From Rhizobium sp. P40RR-XXII (GTDB taxonomy: Bacteria > Pseudomonadota > Alphaproteobacteria > Rhizobiales > Rhizobiaceae), in the NCBI RefSeq assembly GCF_012641405.1, contig NZ_JABAII010000015.1, positions 62,001-126,000 on the forward strand: a stretch of 64,000 nt of DNA. Direction: 5' to 3'. Positions within the stretch are counted from its first letter, which is position 1, and every line of letters starts with the position of its first letter. Positions 1 to 7,894 of this stretch are shown here, piece after piece. Below the pieces are notes generated by a model. That model was given only the letters and a program-made list of their open reading frames with translations, searched no databases and was not told the DNA's origin. The translations under genes were made by a program, and so were the position numbers.

Positions 1-1096
1 CGTCGAAAGGAGTGGTCGTGGCCAGGAAGGGAATGAGCGATGCGGTTGCGGCAGTTTCCAGGATACAGCCGGCAATGATGGCGATGGCGGCCTGCCTGCC
101 CGAAAACGTGGCGCTGAAGAAGGCTGCGATCGTCCACCCCAATGCGACGAGCGCGACGAGATAGCCTGAGACCAGCGGCGTGACGCCATGCAGGGTCTGC
201 AGGAAATAGGGGATGTAGATGTCGCTCGTCAGCACCATCATAAGCGTGAACATCGTGAGATAGAGTCCCGAGATGGGATTGGTGAGCATCACGGCGCCAT
301 GGGGAAACAGGCGTGTTTCGCTCTTTCTCTCGATTGCCACCATCATCGCGACGAATGCGATCGAAGCTGCGATCAGCACGACCTTGTACGATCCATGCTC
401 CATCGTGCTGGCGATGTTGACGAACAGGACGGCCGTCAGCAGCAGCGCAATCTGAATGAGCGGCGTCCTCGTGTCAGCCCGATCATCCGCGACGTCAGGC
501 AGTAGCCAGCGTGCGGAAAGCGCCATGATCACGGTCAGCGGCACAAGGATGATGAAGGCCTCGCGCCAGGCGCCCCCCGCGGCGAAGAGGCCGCCGAGCG
601 TCGGGCCGAGCACCGTCGCCACACCCCATATGGCGGCATAGAGCGTGGACGCCTTGCGCCAGAGTATCTCCGGATAAACGAAACGAATGAAAGCATAGGC
701 AAGGCCGGACAACATGCCCGCGCCATAACCCTGGACGGCGCGACCGATGAGCAATACGGGCATCGCCGGCGCGATCGCGCAAACCAGGCTTCCGGCGCCG
801 AATATGATCGCCGCTGAAATATAGACGGCGCGCAAGCCCATGCCCTTCGGCCGGGTTGCGACCGTGATCGAACCGAGCACGCCGGCGGCGACGAAGAGCG
901 TCGTCATCCATGAGAATAATTCGAGGCCGCCGATATCCCGGACGATCGAGGGCGCGATCGTGGCGGTAATATAGGACTCGACGGCATAGAGCGTCACGCC
1001 GCCGCCGAGCATCAGCGTCGCGGGCAGGAGTTTCGATGAGAATAAGGTGAAGACGGAAGAGGATGGAGTGGAAGCGGTATTTTCGATGCTGGACAT
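1..1096 (-). CDS. MFS efflux transporter, 3' end cut by window edge
   Basis: Translating the minus strand from an ATG at 1096 gives about 365 codons without a stop before the window edge, so the C-terminus is missing. The product is a hydrophobic major-facilitator protein, with a first helix after a roughly 20-residue cytoplasmic lead. A Gly-rich segment with a YGAGMLSGLAYAF core and a following VLGPTLGGLF segment resemble the conserved loops of drug/H+ antiporters of the DHA type. GAGGA lies about 7 nt upstream of the start. It is transcribed divergently from the Cys-rich HTH regulator at 1198, across an AT-rich region with repeated TTTTCCAA half-sites, so that protein probably controls it. 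Substrate unknown. Confidence 0.85.
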   Translation of the reverse strand, partial: MSSIENTASTPSSSVFTLFSSKLLPATLMLGGGVTLYAVESYITATIAPSIVRDIGGLELFSWMTTLFVAAGVLGSITVATRPKGMGLRAVYISAAIIFGAGSLVCAIAPAMPVLLIGRAVQGYGAGMLSGLAYAFIRFVYPEILWRKASTLYAAIWGVATVLGPTLGGLFAAGGAWREAFIILVPLTVIMALSARWLLPDVADDRADTRTPLIQIALLLTAVLFVNIASTMEHGSYKVVLIAASIAFVAMMVAIERKSETRLFPHGAVMLTNPISGLYLTMFTLMMVLTSDIYIPYFLQTLHGVTPLVSGYLVALVALGWTIAAFFSATFSGRQAAIAIIAGCILETAATASLIPFLATTTPFD

Positions 1097-1110
1097 CAAA
1101 CGATCCTCGG

Positions 1111-1198
1111 TATTTTCCCTAGCGGTTGATTATTTTCCAAGTTATAATTTGGAAAATTACATGGCCATCGGATTAAAACAAGAGAAAACTTGGAAAAA
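1111..1198. promoter_or_regulatory. divergent promoter with ATTTTCCAA/TTGGAAAAT operator
   Basis: A perfect inverted repeat, ATTTTCCAA (1132-1140) and TTGGAAAAT (1149-1157) with an 8-nt spacer, lies between the divergent transporter and regulator genes. A further half-site, TTGGAAAAA at 1190-1198, abuts the regulator's start codon, and TATTTTCCC at 1111 resembles another. Repeated half-sites in the shared promoter fit autoregulation plus control of the transporter. That the 1198 protein binds here is inferred. Confidence 0.6.
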
Positions 1199-1824
1199 TG
1201 CGTCAATCGCCCGTCAATCGAATCCTAATCCTGTTGAAAACCGAGGGGCCGCAACTGGCGGCAGCCGTCGGCGACGCGCTCGGCATATCGTCCGAGGCGG
1301 CGCGTCAGCAGCTGACGAAGATGGCGGAGGAGGGGCTGGTCGAGCCGGTGGCGGAGGCTGCGGCTGGCAGGGGCAGGCCGCGACAGTTCTGGCACCTGAC
1401 GGCGGCCGGTAACAAGCAATTTCCCGACGGCCATGCGGATCTGACCGCTACCTTGCTTGCGACCATGGTCAGCCAGCTGGGGCAGGGCGCCGTCGACACC
1501 GTCATCTCCGCCCGTGAAACGGAAACGCTTCGGCGCTATCGCAGCGAAATCGACCTCGCGGCCGATCTGCCGTCACGCGTCGCAAGCCTCGCCGCCATCC
1601 GCACGCAGGAAGGCTACATGGCCGATCACTGGCAGGACGAGGATGGCTCGCTCATGCTGGTGGAAAATCATTGTCCCATCTGCGCCGCCGCGTGTGCCTG
1701 CTCCGGCTTTTGCCGCTCTGAGCTCGAAACCTTCCGCATAGTTCTTGGCGCGCAGGTGGAGCGAGAGGAACATATTCTCCTCGGCGCCAGACGTTGCGCC
1801 TACCGGATTTGGCCGACCGTCTGA
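1198..1824 (+). CDS. HTH transcriptional regulator with C-terminal cysteine cluster (COG2345/SufR-like)
   Basis: A 208-residue protein with an N-terminal winged helix-turn-helix (about residues 8-70, including the recognition segment SSEAARQQLTKM) and a C-terminal region with Cys159, Cys162, Cys166, Cys168, Cys172 and Cys200. Regulators of this ArsR/SufR-like group often carry such cysteines, and in SufR they hold an iron-sulfur cluster; whether this one does is inference. It is divergent from the MFS transporter, with TTTTCCAA-type half-sites between them, so it is likely the local repressor. The start is the ATG at 1198. No good Shine-Dalgarno precedes it, because the half-site TTGGAAAAA occupies that position. 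Confidence 0.8.
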   Translation: MRQSPVNRILILLKTEGPQLAAAVGDALGISSEAARQQLTKMAEEGLVEPVAEAAAGRGRPRQFWHLTAAGNKQFPDGHADLTATLLATMVSQLGQGAVDTVISARETETLRRYRSEIDLAADLPSRVASLAAIRTQEGYMADHWQDEDGSLMLVENHCPICAAACACSGFCRSELETFRIVLGAQVEREEHILLGARRCAYRIWPTV

Positions 1825-1837
1825 GCAGCGGGGTTTT

Positions 1838-1855
1838 CGACACCGGCAGGTGTCG
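1838..1855. other. short perfect hairpin upstream of asparaginase gene
   Basis: CGACACC-GGCA-GGTGTCG forms a 7-bp stem with a 4-nt loop between the regulator stop and the asparaginase start. It has no T-tract downstream, so it is not a convincing intrinsic terminator; a 5'-leader structure or chance is possible. Confidence 0.25.
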
Positions 1856-1924
1856 TCGGCGATTGGCAAGCCAGGGTGCAACGGCTATCACTGGCATCCA
1901 GCAAATCAAAGGCCAGATACCACC

Positions 1925-2932
1925 ATGTCCAATCCCGTTTGCGTCGAAGTCACCCGTGGCAACCAGGTCGAAAGCCATCATCGCGGCTCGGTTGTTGTAG
2001 TCGATGGCGATGGAAAGCTGGTATTCTCGGTCGGCGATATTGAGAGCGGCGCCTTTCCGCGCTCGGCCTGCAAGGCGATGCAGGCCCTGCCGCTGGTCGA
2101 AAGCGGTGCCGCGGATGCCTATGGCTTCGGCGACAAGGAATTGGCGCTCGCCTGCTCCTCCCACAATGGCGAGGATGAGCATGTTGCGCTCGCCGCCTCG
2201 ATGCTGGCGCGCGCCGGCCGCGATGTCGATGCGCTCGAATGCGGTGCGCATTGGTCCTTCGACCCGAAGACAACAATCCATCAGGCACGCACCATCGAGA
2301 AGCCGACCGCGCTGCATAATAATTGCTCCGGCAAGCATGCCGGCTTCATCTGCGCCTGCTGCCATCAGGATATCGATCCCAAAGGTTATGTCGGCTACGA
2401 TCACCCGCTGCAGCAGCAGATTCGCGACACCATGCAGAGCCTGACCGGCGCCGTCCTTGCCCACGATAATTGCGGCACGGATGGCTGCTCGATCCCGACC
2501 TATGCGGTGCCGCTCAAGGGATTGGCCCATGGTTTTGCCAGGATGGCGACCGGCGTCGGCCTGGAGCCGCTGCGCGCCAAGGCATCACGCCGGCTGTTCG
2601 AGGCCTGCATGGCCGAGCCCTTCTATGTCGCCGGCACCGATCGAGCCTGCACCAAGCTCATGCAGATCGCTCCCGGCCGTATCTTCGCCAAGACCGGCGC
2701 CGAAGGCGTGTTCTGCGCCGCAATCCCCGAACAGGGCATCGCCATCGCGCTCAAATGCGACGATGGTACCACTCGCGCGGCGGAGGTCATGGTTGCGGCC
2801 ACGCTGGCTCGCTTCTTCGAAAAGGAGAGCGCGGTTCATGCCGGCCTCATGGCGATGGCGGACAGATCGTTCAGGAACTGGAACGGCATCCATGTCGGCG
2901 ATATCATGCCGGCGGCCATACTCACTGCCTAG
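1925..2932 (+). CDS. L-asparaginase, Rhizobium etli ReAV type (class 3)
   Basis: A 335-residue cytoplasmic enzyme predicted to hydrolyse asparagine to aspartate and ammonia. It belongs to the COG4448 family, unrelated to the E. coli type I/II enzymes. Residues known from R. etli ReAV are present one position earlier: Ser47-x2-Lys50 (ReAV Ser48/Lys51), Ser79, and the zinc ligands Cys134, Lys137 (in NNCSGKHAGF) and Cys188 (in DNCGTDGC). An open frame extends upstream to about 1745, but it overlaps the regulator gene and lacks family similarity, so the ATG at 1925 is preferred. No close operon partner; the next gene is convergent. Confidence 0.9.
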   Translation: MSNPVCVEVTRGNQVESHHRGSVVVVDGDGKLVFSVGDIESGAFPRSACKAMQALPLVESGAADAYGFGDKELALACSSHNGEDEHVALAASMLARAGRDVDALECGAHWSFDPKTTIHQARTIEKPTALHNNCSGKHAGFICACCHQDIDPKGYVGYDHPLQQQIRDTMQSLTGAVLAHDNCGTDGCSIPTYAVPLKGLAHGFARMATGVGLEPLRAKASRRLFEACMAEPFYVAGTDRACTKLMQIAPGRIFAKTGAEGVFCAAIPEQGIAIALKCDDGTTRAAEVMVAATLARFFEKESAVHAGLMAMADRSFRNWNGIHVGDIMPAAILTA

Positions 2933-2947
2933 CCGCCGATCTCCGGT

Positions 2948-3454
2948 TCAGCCGATCGTCCGCCGCGCCGTCACATGCTGCCGGACGATCCTGTATTCTT
3001 TCCAGATCAGGACCATGACGACAAAGTCGAAGACGGTGAGGATGATGAGGCCGATGCCGTGCGTGTTGGCAAAACGGTACAGCTGGTAGACGATGAAAAG
3101 CCCCAGGGCGACCAGCGAAGCCGGATAGGCCCACATCTTGCCCCTGAGCAGCCCGATGACAAGCAGCACCTTCACCAACCCGTGGCTCAGCAGATAATAG
3201 GCGTAGAAGTTCTTGGTGCCGACCGAGAAATCCTGCGCCCAGGTCAGCAGGTGTGTCGCGATAAAGTCCCTGGGGTCGTTGAGCAGCTCGGGCTGCGTGA
3301 TCCTGTTTGCCAGGCGAAGGATGGACTCGGTGCTGACGAGCGCGAGCGCAATGCCACCGCTGCATTCGATCAGGGCATGCGCACCCTTCAAGAGGACGCT
3401 GATTTCGAAGAGCTGATGAATGCGGCGTTCGTTCACGGGCGATCTCTTGGGCAT
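2948..3454 (-). CDS. DUF2127 family membrane protein
   Basis: About 168 residues with four predicted transmembrane helices, matching the DUF2127 pattern: a charged N-terminus (MPKRSPVNERRIHQLFEIS), a first helix with KGAHALIE, a loop with the motif HLLTWAQDFS, then YYLLSHGLVK. It sits in the membrane; function unknown. The ATG at 3454 is chosen from family appearance, although a TTG at 3496 would add 14 residues and neither has a strong ribosome-binding site. It is convergent with the asparaginase gene (15-nt gap) and downstream of the DeoR regulator on the same strand. Confidence 0.75.
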   Translation of the reverse strand: MPKRSPVNERRIHQLFEISVLLKGAHALIECSGGIALALVSTESILRLANRITQPELLNDPRDFIATHLLTWAQDFSVGTKNFYAYYLLSHGLVKVLLVIGLLRGKMWAYPASLVALGLFIVYQLYRFANTHGIGLIILTVFDFVVMVLIWKEYRIVRQHVTARRTIG

Positions 3455-3597
3455 GGTGATGCAGGCTTGAATGGCGACGACGGCAAGGCAAGCCAATGTC
3501 CAGCCGGCATAGGATCAATCTTCGACCGCATCATGATGACGATAACGCAAATCCCGGCGTGGCGTCTCGATTCCGCCGGGCGGATGCGCAACCGGCG

Positions 3598-4353
3598 TCA
3601 GGCCAGCAAGAGCGGAACCTCGGTCTCCCGGTAGGGCGCCAGGCTCTCCTCCGCAACATCCGACGGCACAATCAGGCCGGACACATCCCTTATCGGCAGA
3701 ATCTGGCATGGTGAGGCCGCATCGAGCTTTTCACTCGTCGCCAGCACATAGGTTTCGGCCGAGCATTGGGCGATATGCCGCTTGATGGCCGCTTCCTCGA
3801 AATCACCGGTCGAAAAGCCGCGGGCGGGATGGATGGCAGTGACGCCGAGAAAGAAGATATCCGCCCTGATGGATGCGATCGCCGCCATGGCGGCAGCACC
3901 CGTCGCCACCATCGAATGTTTGTAGAGCTTGCCGCCGATCAGGATTACCTCGGCGGCGGCATGATGCTCCAGCTCGCCTGCTATCGTCGGGCTGTGGGTG
4001 ACGATGGTGACGGCGAGATCCTTCGGGAGCTGACGGGCGATCTCGGCATTCGTGGTGCCGCCATCGAGGAACACGGTCTGTCCTGGCTGGATCATGTTCG
4101 CGGCATAGGCGCCAAGCCGGCGCTTTGCCTCCGATGAAACTGCCTGCCGGGTCGTAAAATCCGGCAAATCAGGCGAAAGCGGCAGCGCGCCGCCATGCAC
4201 CCGCTTCAGCAGCTTCTCCGCCGCCATGTCCCTAAGATCCCTGCGGATCGTGTCTTCGGAAAGGCCGAGATCGTCCGCCAGAACCTTGGCGATCACTTGG
4301 CCATCCCGGCGCAATCGATCGAGGATGAGGGCTTTGCGTTGGCTGGTCAGCAT
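3598..4353 (-). CDS. DeoR/GlpR family transcriptional regulator
   Basis: A 251-residue DeoR-family repressor. The N-terminal HTH (residues about 6-57) contains DDLGLSEDTIRRDLRDM and the family signature KLLKRVHGGALPL. The C-terminal sugar-phosphate-sensor domain has the typical FLDGGTTNAEIARQLP and VILIGGKLYK motifs. DeoR proteins generally respond to phosphorylated sugars or nucleosides; the ligand here is unknown. The divergent gene at 4480 encodes a DUF4406 (nucleoside deoxyribosyltransferase-like) protein, hinting at a nucleoside-related signal. A palindrome between the genes (4373-4390) is a likely operator. Confidence 0.88.
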   Translation of the reverse strand: MLTSQRKALILDRLRRDGQVIAKVLADDLGLSEDTIRRDLRDMAAEKLLKRVHGGALPLSPDLPDFTTRQAVSSEAKRRLGAYAANMIQPGQTVFLDGGTTNAEIARQLPKDLAVTIVTHSPTIAGELEHHAAAEVILIGGKLYKHSMVATGAAAMAAIASIRADIFFLGVTAIHPARGFSTGDFEEAAIKRHIAQCSAETYVLATSEKLDAASPCQILPIRDVSGLIVPSDVAEESLAPYRETEVPLLLA

Positions 4354-4372
4354 ATCGTCCCCTGCACGTTAC

Positions 4373-4390
4373 TTCACGAATAATCGTGAA
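4373..4390. promoter_or_regulatory. putative DeoR operator TTCACGA-N4-TCGTGAA
   Basis: A perfect 7-bp inverted repeat with a 4-nt spacer, 19 nt upstream of the DeoR start in the divergent DeoR/DUF4406 promoter region. A related half-site, TTCGTGCAA, lies further toward the DUF4406 gene near 4433. Binding by the adjacent regulator is inferred from position. Confidence 0.5.
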
Positions 4391-4479
4391 TTTATCAGAA
4401 ACGATTCGACATTCAAGAAAATATGCGCATATTCGTGCAAATTCCTGCGGGAAGCAGGAGCTAGAAATGGAGACATGAC

Positions 4480-4836
4480 ATGTTGATCTTGATTGCCGGG
4501 CCTTATCGCTCCGGCACCGGAGACGATCCGAAGAAGATGGCCGAGAACCTCAAGCACCTGGAGGAGCCATCCTACGCCCTGTTCAAGGCCGGGCATCTGC
4601 CGATGATTGGCGAATGGGTTGCCCTGCCGGTCTGGCATGCGGCCGGCGGCAAGAGCATCGGCGACGATCTCTATGAAGAGATATTCCATCCGACCGCGGG
4701 CCGCCTGCTGCAGCTTTGCGAGGGTGTGCTCAGATTGCCCGGCGACTCCAAGGGCGCCGACAATGATGTCCGCATCGCTCGCGAGCGCGGCATTCCCGTC
4801 TGGTATAGTCTTGAAGACGTGCCCGGCTGCGCATAA
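4480..4836 (+). CDS. DUF4406 protein (nucleoside 2-deoxyribosyltransferase-like fold)
   Basis: A small 118-residue protein opening with LILIAGPYRSG, the nucleotide-binding-like start of DUF4406 and nucleoside 2-deoxyribosyltransferase folds, and later LPGDSKGADNDVRIARERG, matching the conserved GDSxGxxxE/D-A-x-x-G region of that superfamily. It may act on or bind a nucleoside or nucleotide, but no activity can be assigned. It is divergent from a DeoR regulator with a palindrome in the shared promoter. The start is an ATG following GGAGACATGAC; only weak Shine-Dalgarno-like sequence precedes it. Confidence 0.75.
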   Translation: MLILIAGPYRSGTGDDPKKMAENLKHLEEPSYALFKAGHLPMIGEWVALPVWHAAGGKSIGDDLYEEIFHPTAGRLLQLCEGVLRLPGDSKGADNDVRIARERGIPVWYSLEDVPGCA

Positions 4837-4986
4837 GCACTGCTGCCCATTCCTGCGGCTCGATGCCGTGGGGATGGGCTTCGATCCGATCGATCAAAAC
4901 CTTTTGTCGCACCCATCAGCCTTAGCCACTTCCGTATTGGCCGGCTTGCCATTAGCTTCTCGTGGAAGCCAATCGAGGAACGGAAC

Positions 4987-5607
4987 ATGCTGACATTCTA
5001 TTCTGCGCCCGGAAGCTGCGCGCTCGCCAGCCTCATCGCCCTGGAAGAATCCGGTCTCGCCTATGAGCACCGTCGCATCAACCTCGCCAATGGCGATCAG
5101 CGCCAGCCGGAGTATCTGGCCATCAACCCCAAGGGCCGGGTGCCGGCGCTGGTAACCGATCGCGGCGTCATCACCGAGAATGTTGCGATCCTGGCCTATA
5201 TCGCCCAGATCGCGCCGGCCGCAAAGCTCGCGCCGCTCGATGACCCCTTCGAATTTGCGCAGATGCAATCATTCAACGGCTATATCGCCTCCACTGTTCA
5301 TGTGAACCATGCGCATAAGGGCCGTGGTTATCGCTGGACCGACGATGCGGTGGCCATCGAGACAATGAAGGCCAAGGTGCCGCAGACGATGACGGAGGCC
5401 TTCACCCTGATCGAAGACAAGATGCTGAAAGGCCCTTGGGTGATGGGCGAACAATATACCGTTGCCGACGGCTATCTCTTCACCATGGAGACGTGGCTAC
5501 CGGGAGACGGTGTCGATCGTAGCCAGTTTGCGAAGGTCAGCGCCCATTATGCACGCATGCTTGAGCGTTCGGCAGTCCAGAAGGCGCTTGCTGTCGAAAA
5601 GGGTTGA
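4987..5607 (+). CDS. glutathione S-transferase family protein
   Basis: A 206-residue GST. The N-terminal thioredoxin-like domain begins LTFYSAPGSCALASLIALEESG (residues 2-23) with the beta/proteobacterial Ser/Cys active-site region, then NPKGRVPALV with the cis-Pro and VITENVAILAYIA, the glutathione gamma-Glu-binding segment. The helical C-terminal domain includes YTVADGYLF, the N-capping motif region. Expected to be cytosolic; substrate unknown. Shine-Dalgarno GAGGAA precedes the ATG. The stop abuts the convergent YjbR gene with no gap. Confidence 0.88.
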   Translation: MLTFYSAPGSCALASLIALEESGLAYEHRRINLANGDQRQPEYLAINPKGRVPALVTDRGVITENVAILAYIAQIAPAAKLAPLDDPFEFAQMQSFNGYIASTVHVNHAHKGRGYRWTDDAVAIETMKAKVPQTMTEAFTLIEDKMLKGPWVMGEQYTVADGYLFTMETWLPGDGVDRSQFAKVSAHYARMLERSAVQKALAVEKG

Positions 5608-5970
5608 TCATACCCCGTCGAATGTTGCCTGAAGCTTTTTCGGGGCGCGGTACTGCCACGCCTCGACCAGGCGCTGTTGCAGTTCCTCGTCGCCGATCGC
5701 GCTGATGCGCAAGGGCAGGGAAGGCCAGCCGATATAGTGATCGGTCTGGAAATAGATCTCCGGCGCCATTTCCATCAGCTGTTCCTTGCGGTCGATCGGC
5801 AGCGACAGCACGATGGTCTCGTTATTCTTGACAGTCGCGAATGCCTTGCCGCCGACTTTGAAGGCCGGCAGGCCGTAATGCAGGCCGGGCTCGACCGCCG
5901 GCAGACCGGCTTCCGCCACAAGCCGCTCCAGTCGTTCCGCGATGGTATCCATATTGACGTTCGAAGTCAT
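5608..5970 (-). CDS. MmcQ/YjbR family protein
   Basis: A 120-residue protein with the YjbR/MmcQ architecture: an N-terminal helix (ERLERLVAEAGLPAVEPG), strands around FKVGGKAFATV and TIVLSLPID, and a C-terminal PLRISAIGDEELQQRLVEAWQ segment. The family has a CyaY-like fold and is often annotated as DNA-binding; the cellular role is unknown. Its stop codon directly abuts that of the convergent GST gene. The small gene at 5996 lies just upstream on the same strand, so the two may be co-transcribed. Confidence 0.85.
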   Translation of the reverse strand: MTSNVNMDTIAERLERLVAEAGLPAVEPGLHYGLPAFKVGGKAFATVKNNETIVLSLPIDRKEQLMEMAPEIYFQTDHYIGWPSLPLRISAIGDEELQQRLVEAWQYRAPKKLQATFDGV

Positions 5971-5995
5971 GCTTGCGCTACGGAAACAGGCTTTC

Positions 5996-6181
5996 TCACG
6001 CGCATTCTTCCGGCTGAACGTTTCGCTTGTCCATAGGCCGCCCGAGATTTTCCGGCATCAGCGGCAGGTCGGCGAGCTCCTCCAGCGACATCGCCGCAAG
6101 CATGGGATGCTGCAGCGGGTCGTCTTCCGGTTTATAATCCTCATCCAATAAGTGACTGAAGAAAAGCTTCAAGATCGACAT
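5996..6181 (-). CDS. small uncharacterised acidic protein (61 aa)
   Basis: A 61-residue acidic protein opening MSILKLFFSHLLDED, followed by a Pro/Leu/Glu-rich stretch with EELADLPLMPENL. I do not recognise a domain. The ATG at 6181 is supported by an AGGAGG Shine-Dalgarno 6 nt upstream; a longer frame to 6226 lacks this. The strong ribosome-binding site and ordinary codon use argue that it is real. It lies 25 nt upstream of the YjbR gene on the same strand and is divergent from the LysR regulator. Confidence 0.6.
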   Translation of the reverse strand: MSILKLFFSHLLDEDYKPEDDPLQHPMLAAMSLEELADLPLMPENLGRPMDKRNVQPEECA

Positions 6182-6331
6182 CGCATGCCTCCTTGGATCT
6201 CCGCGTGGATGCAACCAGAAGGGCATCAGCCGGGCGGGCGGCGGCAGTTTTTAATTCCATGCTGCAATAATCGCGCGAATTGTCGCTTCATGCAATTGAG
6301 AATGACGTGACGCTACTATAGTTATTCTATA

Positions 6332-7228
6332 ATGAGAAACCTCAACAACGTTCATCTGAATGGCCTGCGTGCCCTGGAAGCGGTCGGGCGGCTCGGCTCG
6401 CTGCAGGCCGCTGCCGACGAACTCGGCGTGACGGTCGGTGCTGTCAGTCAGCAGGTCATCAAGGCCGAGGCGCAGCTCGGTCGCCCGCTTTTCGAGCGCA
6501 CGCCCAAGGGCATGGCGGTCACAGCTTCGGGACTGGCGGTGCTGGCAAGGCTTGGCGAAGGCTTTCAGGCGCTCACGGCCGCAGTCGCGCTGGCGCAGCA
6601 CAAGGACGAGAATATTCTTACCATTTCGGTCGCGCCGGTTTTCGCGGCGCGCTGGCTGGTGTACCGGCTCGATCGATTTGCCAACCGCCATCCGGATATC
6701 CGCTTGCGCATCGATGCCACCACGCGGCTCATCAGTCCGGCGACCTCGGATGTCGATATCGGCATTCGGGTCGGCAGCGGGCAATGGCCGGGCGTCAAGG
6801 CCGAGCTGCTGCTGGCGCAGGAAGTGTTCCCGGTCGTCACGCCGCAGATTGCCGCCACGCTCCGCGAGCCCACCGATCTCCTGAAAGTTCCCGCCGTCAT
6901 CGACGGACATGCCATGTTCGGCTGGGAAGTGTGGCTGCGCAAGGCCGGACTTTCAGGCCATTGCATGGAAGAGCGGCACATCTTCAACGACGCGTCGCTC
7001 TGTCTGGATGCGGCCATAGCGGGGCAGGGGGTGATGCTCGCCTGGCAGACGCTGGCTGCCTATGCGCTGCAGCAGAAATGCCTCGTCGATCCCTTTGGCA
7101 TCCGCGCCAAAACGGGCTTCGGCCATTATTTCGTTACGGCTGCGGGCGTGCGGGAGCCGAAGAAAGTGACTGCCTTCAAGGCCTGGATTCGCGAAGAGAT
7201 GGAAGAGAGCATCCGTCTCTTCCTGTAG
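6332..7228 (+). CDS. LysR family transcriptional regulator (GcvA-like)
   Basis: A 298-residue LysR-type regulator. The N-terminal HTH (residues about 8-66) carries LNGLRALEAVGRLGSLQAAA and VTVGAVSQQVIKAEAQLG, the pattern of the GcvA/AmpR subgroup. A periplasmic-binding-protein-like effector domain follows from about residue 92. The ATG is preceded by TATA sequence and no Shine-Dalgarno, so translation may be leaderless or start further in. The stop lies 6 nt from the stop of the convergent GST gene. Targets are unknown; GST genes often sit beside such regulators. Confidence 0.88.
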   Translation: MRNLNNVHLNGLRALEAVGRLGSLQAAADELGVTVGAVSQQVIKAEAQLGRPLFERTPKGMAVTASGLAVLARLGEGFQALTAAVALAQHKDENILTISVAPVFAARWLVYRLDRFANRHPDIRLRIDATTRLISPATSDVDIGIRVGSGQWPGVKAELLLAQEVFPVVTPQIAATLREPTDLLKVPAVIDGHAMFGWEVWLRKAGLSGHCMEERHIFNDASLCLDAAIAGQGVMLAWQTLAAYALQQKCLVDPFGIRAKTGFGHYFVTAAGVREPKKVTAFKAWIREEMEESIRLFL

Positions 7229-7234
7229 GATCTA

Positions 7235-7894
7235 TCAGACCGGCTCCTTGCCGCGCGTCGCCTGCATGGCCTTGTAGGCATCGCGCGACTGGCAGCGCGC
7301 GATCCAGGCTTTCATCTTCGGACGCGCATCGAACAATTCCTGTTCAGTCTGGGCGTAGCGCATCACTTCCGCCAGGTTGAGATCGGCGGCGGTAAAGCGA
7401 TTACCGACGAGATAATCCTGATTTTGCAGGTGCTTCTCCAGGACATCGAGCGGCTTCTTCAGCGAGCGGCAGGCAACAGCGATTCCCGCTTTGCCGACCT
7501 CACTGTTTTCCTGGGCATTGTCATAGATGCGGACGAGCGCGACGCTGTAGGGCTCGACTTCGGTCGCGGCCCACATGGTCCACATCGACATCAGCCCTTC
7601 TTCCTCCACCGTCTTGCCGGCCAGCGGGCCGCCATATTTGCGCGCGAGATAAAGATTGATGGCGAGCGACTCGTGCATGACGAGATCGCCGTCCTTGATG
7701 CAGGGGATCATGCCCATCGGATTGATGGCCAGAAACTCCGGCGACATGGTGTTGATCGGCGCATCGGCGGCAAGCGGGTTGGGCAGCCGGCTGGCCTGAA
7801 TGACAGGAACGGATTTGAACTCGACGCCGAGCTCGTGAGCCATCCAATAGTTGCGCGAAGCGCGCGAGCGATAGACACCGTAGATCGTCAGCAT
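7235..7894 (-). CDS. glutathione S-transferase family protein
   Basis: A 219-residue GST with an N-terminal thioredoxin-like domain (MLTIYGVYRSRASRNYWMA), the cis-Pro segment INPMGMIPCIKDG, and DLVMHESLAINLYLARKYG for the gamma-Glu contact. The C-terminal helical domain has NRFTAADLNLAEVM. The ATG at 7894 is preferred over an upstream in-frame extension to 8116 because GGGAG lies 7 nt before it and the family begins here. Convergent with the LysR gene. It is not close to the 4987 GST in sequence, so they are separate paralogues. Substrate unknown. Confidence 0.87.
   Translation of the reverse strand: MLTIYGVYRSRASRNYWMAHELGVEFKSVPVIQASRLPNPLAADAPINTMSPEFLAINPMGMIPCIKDGDLVMHESLAINLYLARKYGGPLAGKTVEEEGLMSMWTMWAATEVEPYSVALVRIYDNAQENSEVGKAGIAVACRSLKKPLDVLEKHLQNQDYLVGNRFTAADLNLAEVMRYAQTEQELFDARPKMKAWIARCQSRDAYKAMQATRGKEPV

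Noticed and set aside
1745..1924. Longer N-terminus for the asparaginase
   Set aside because: The extension overlaps the upstream regulator gene, contains a hairpin and has no similarity to the family; the ATG at 1925 matches the ReAV numbering.
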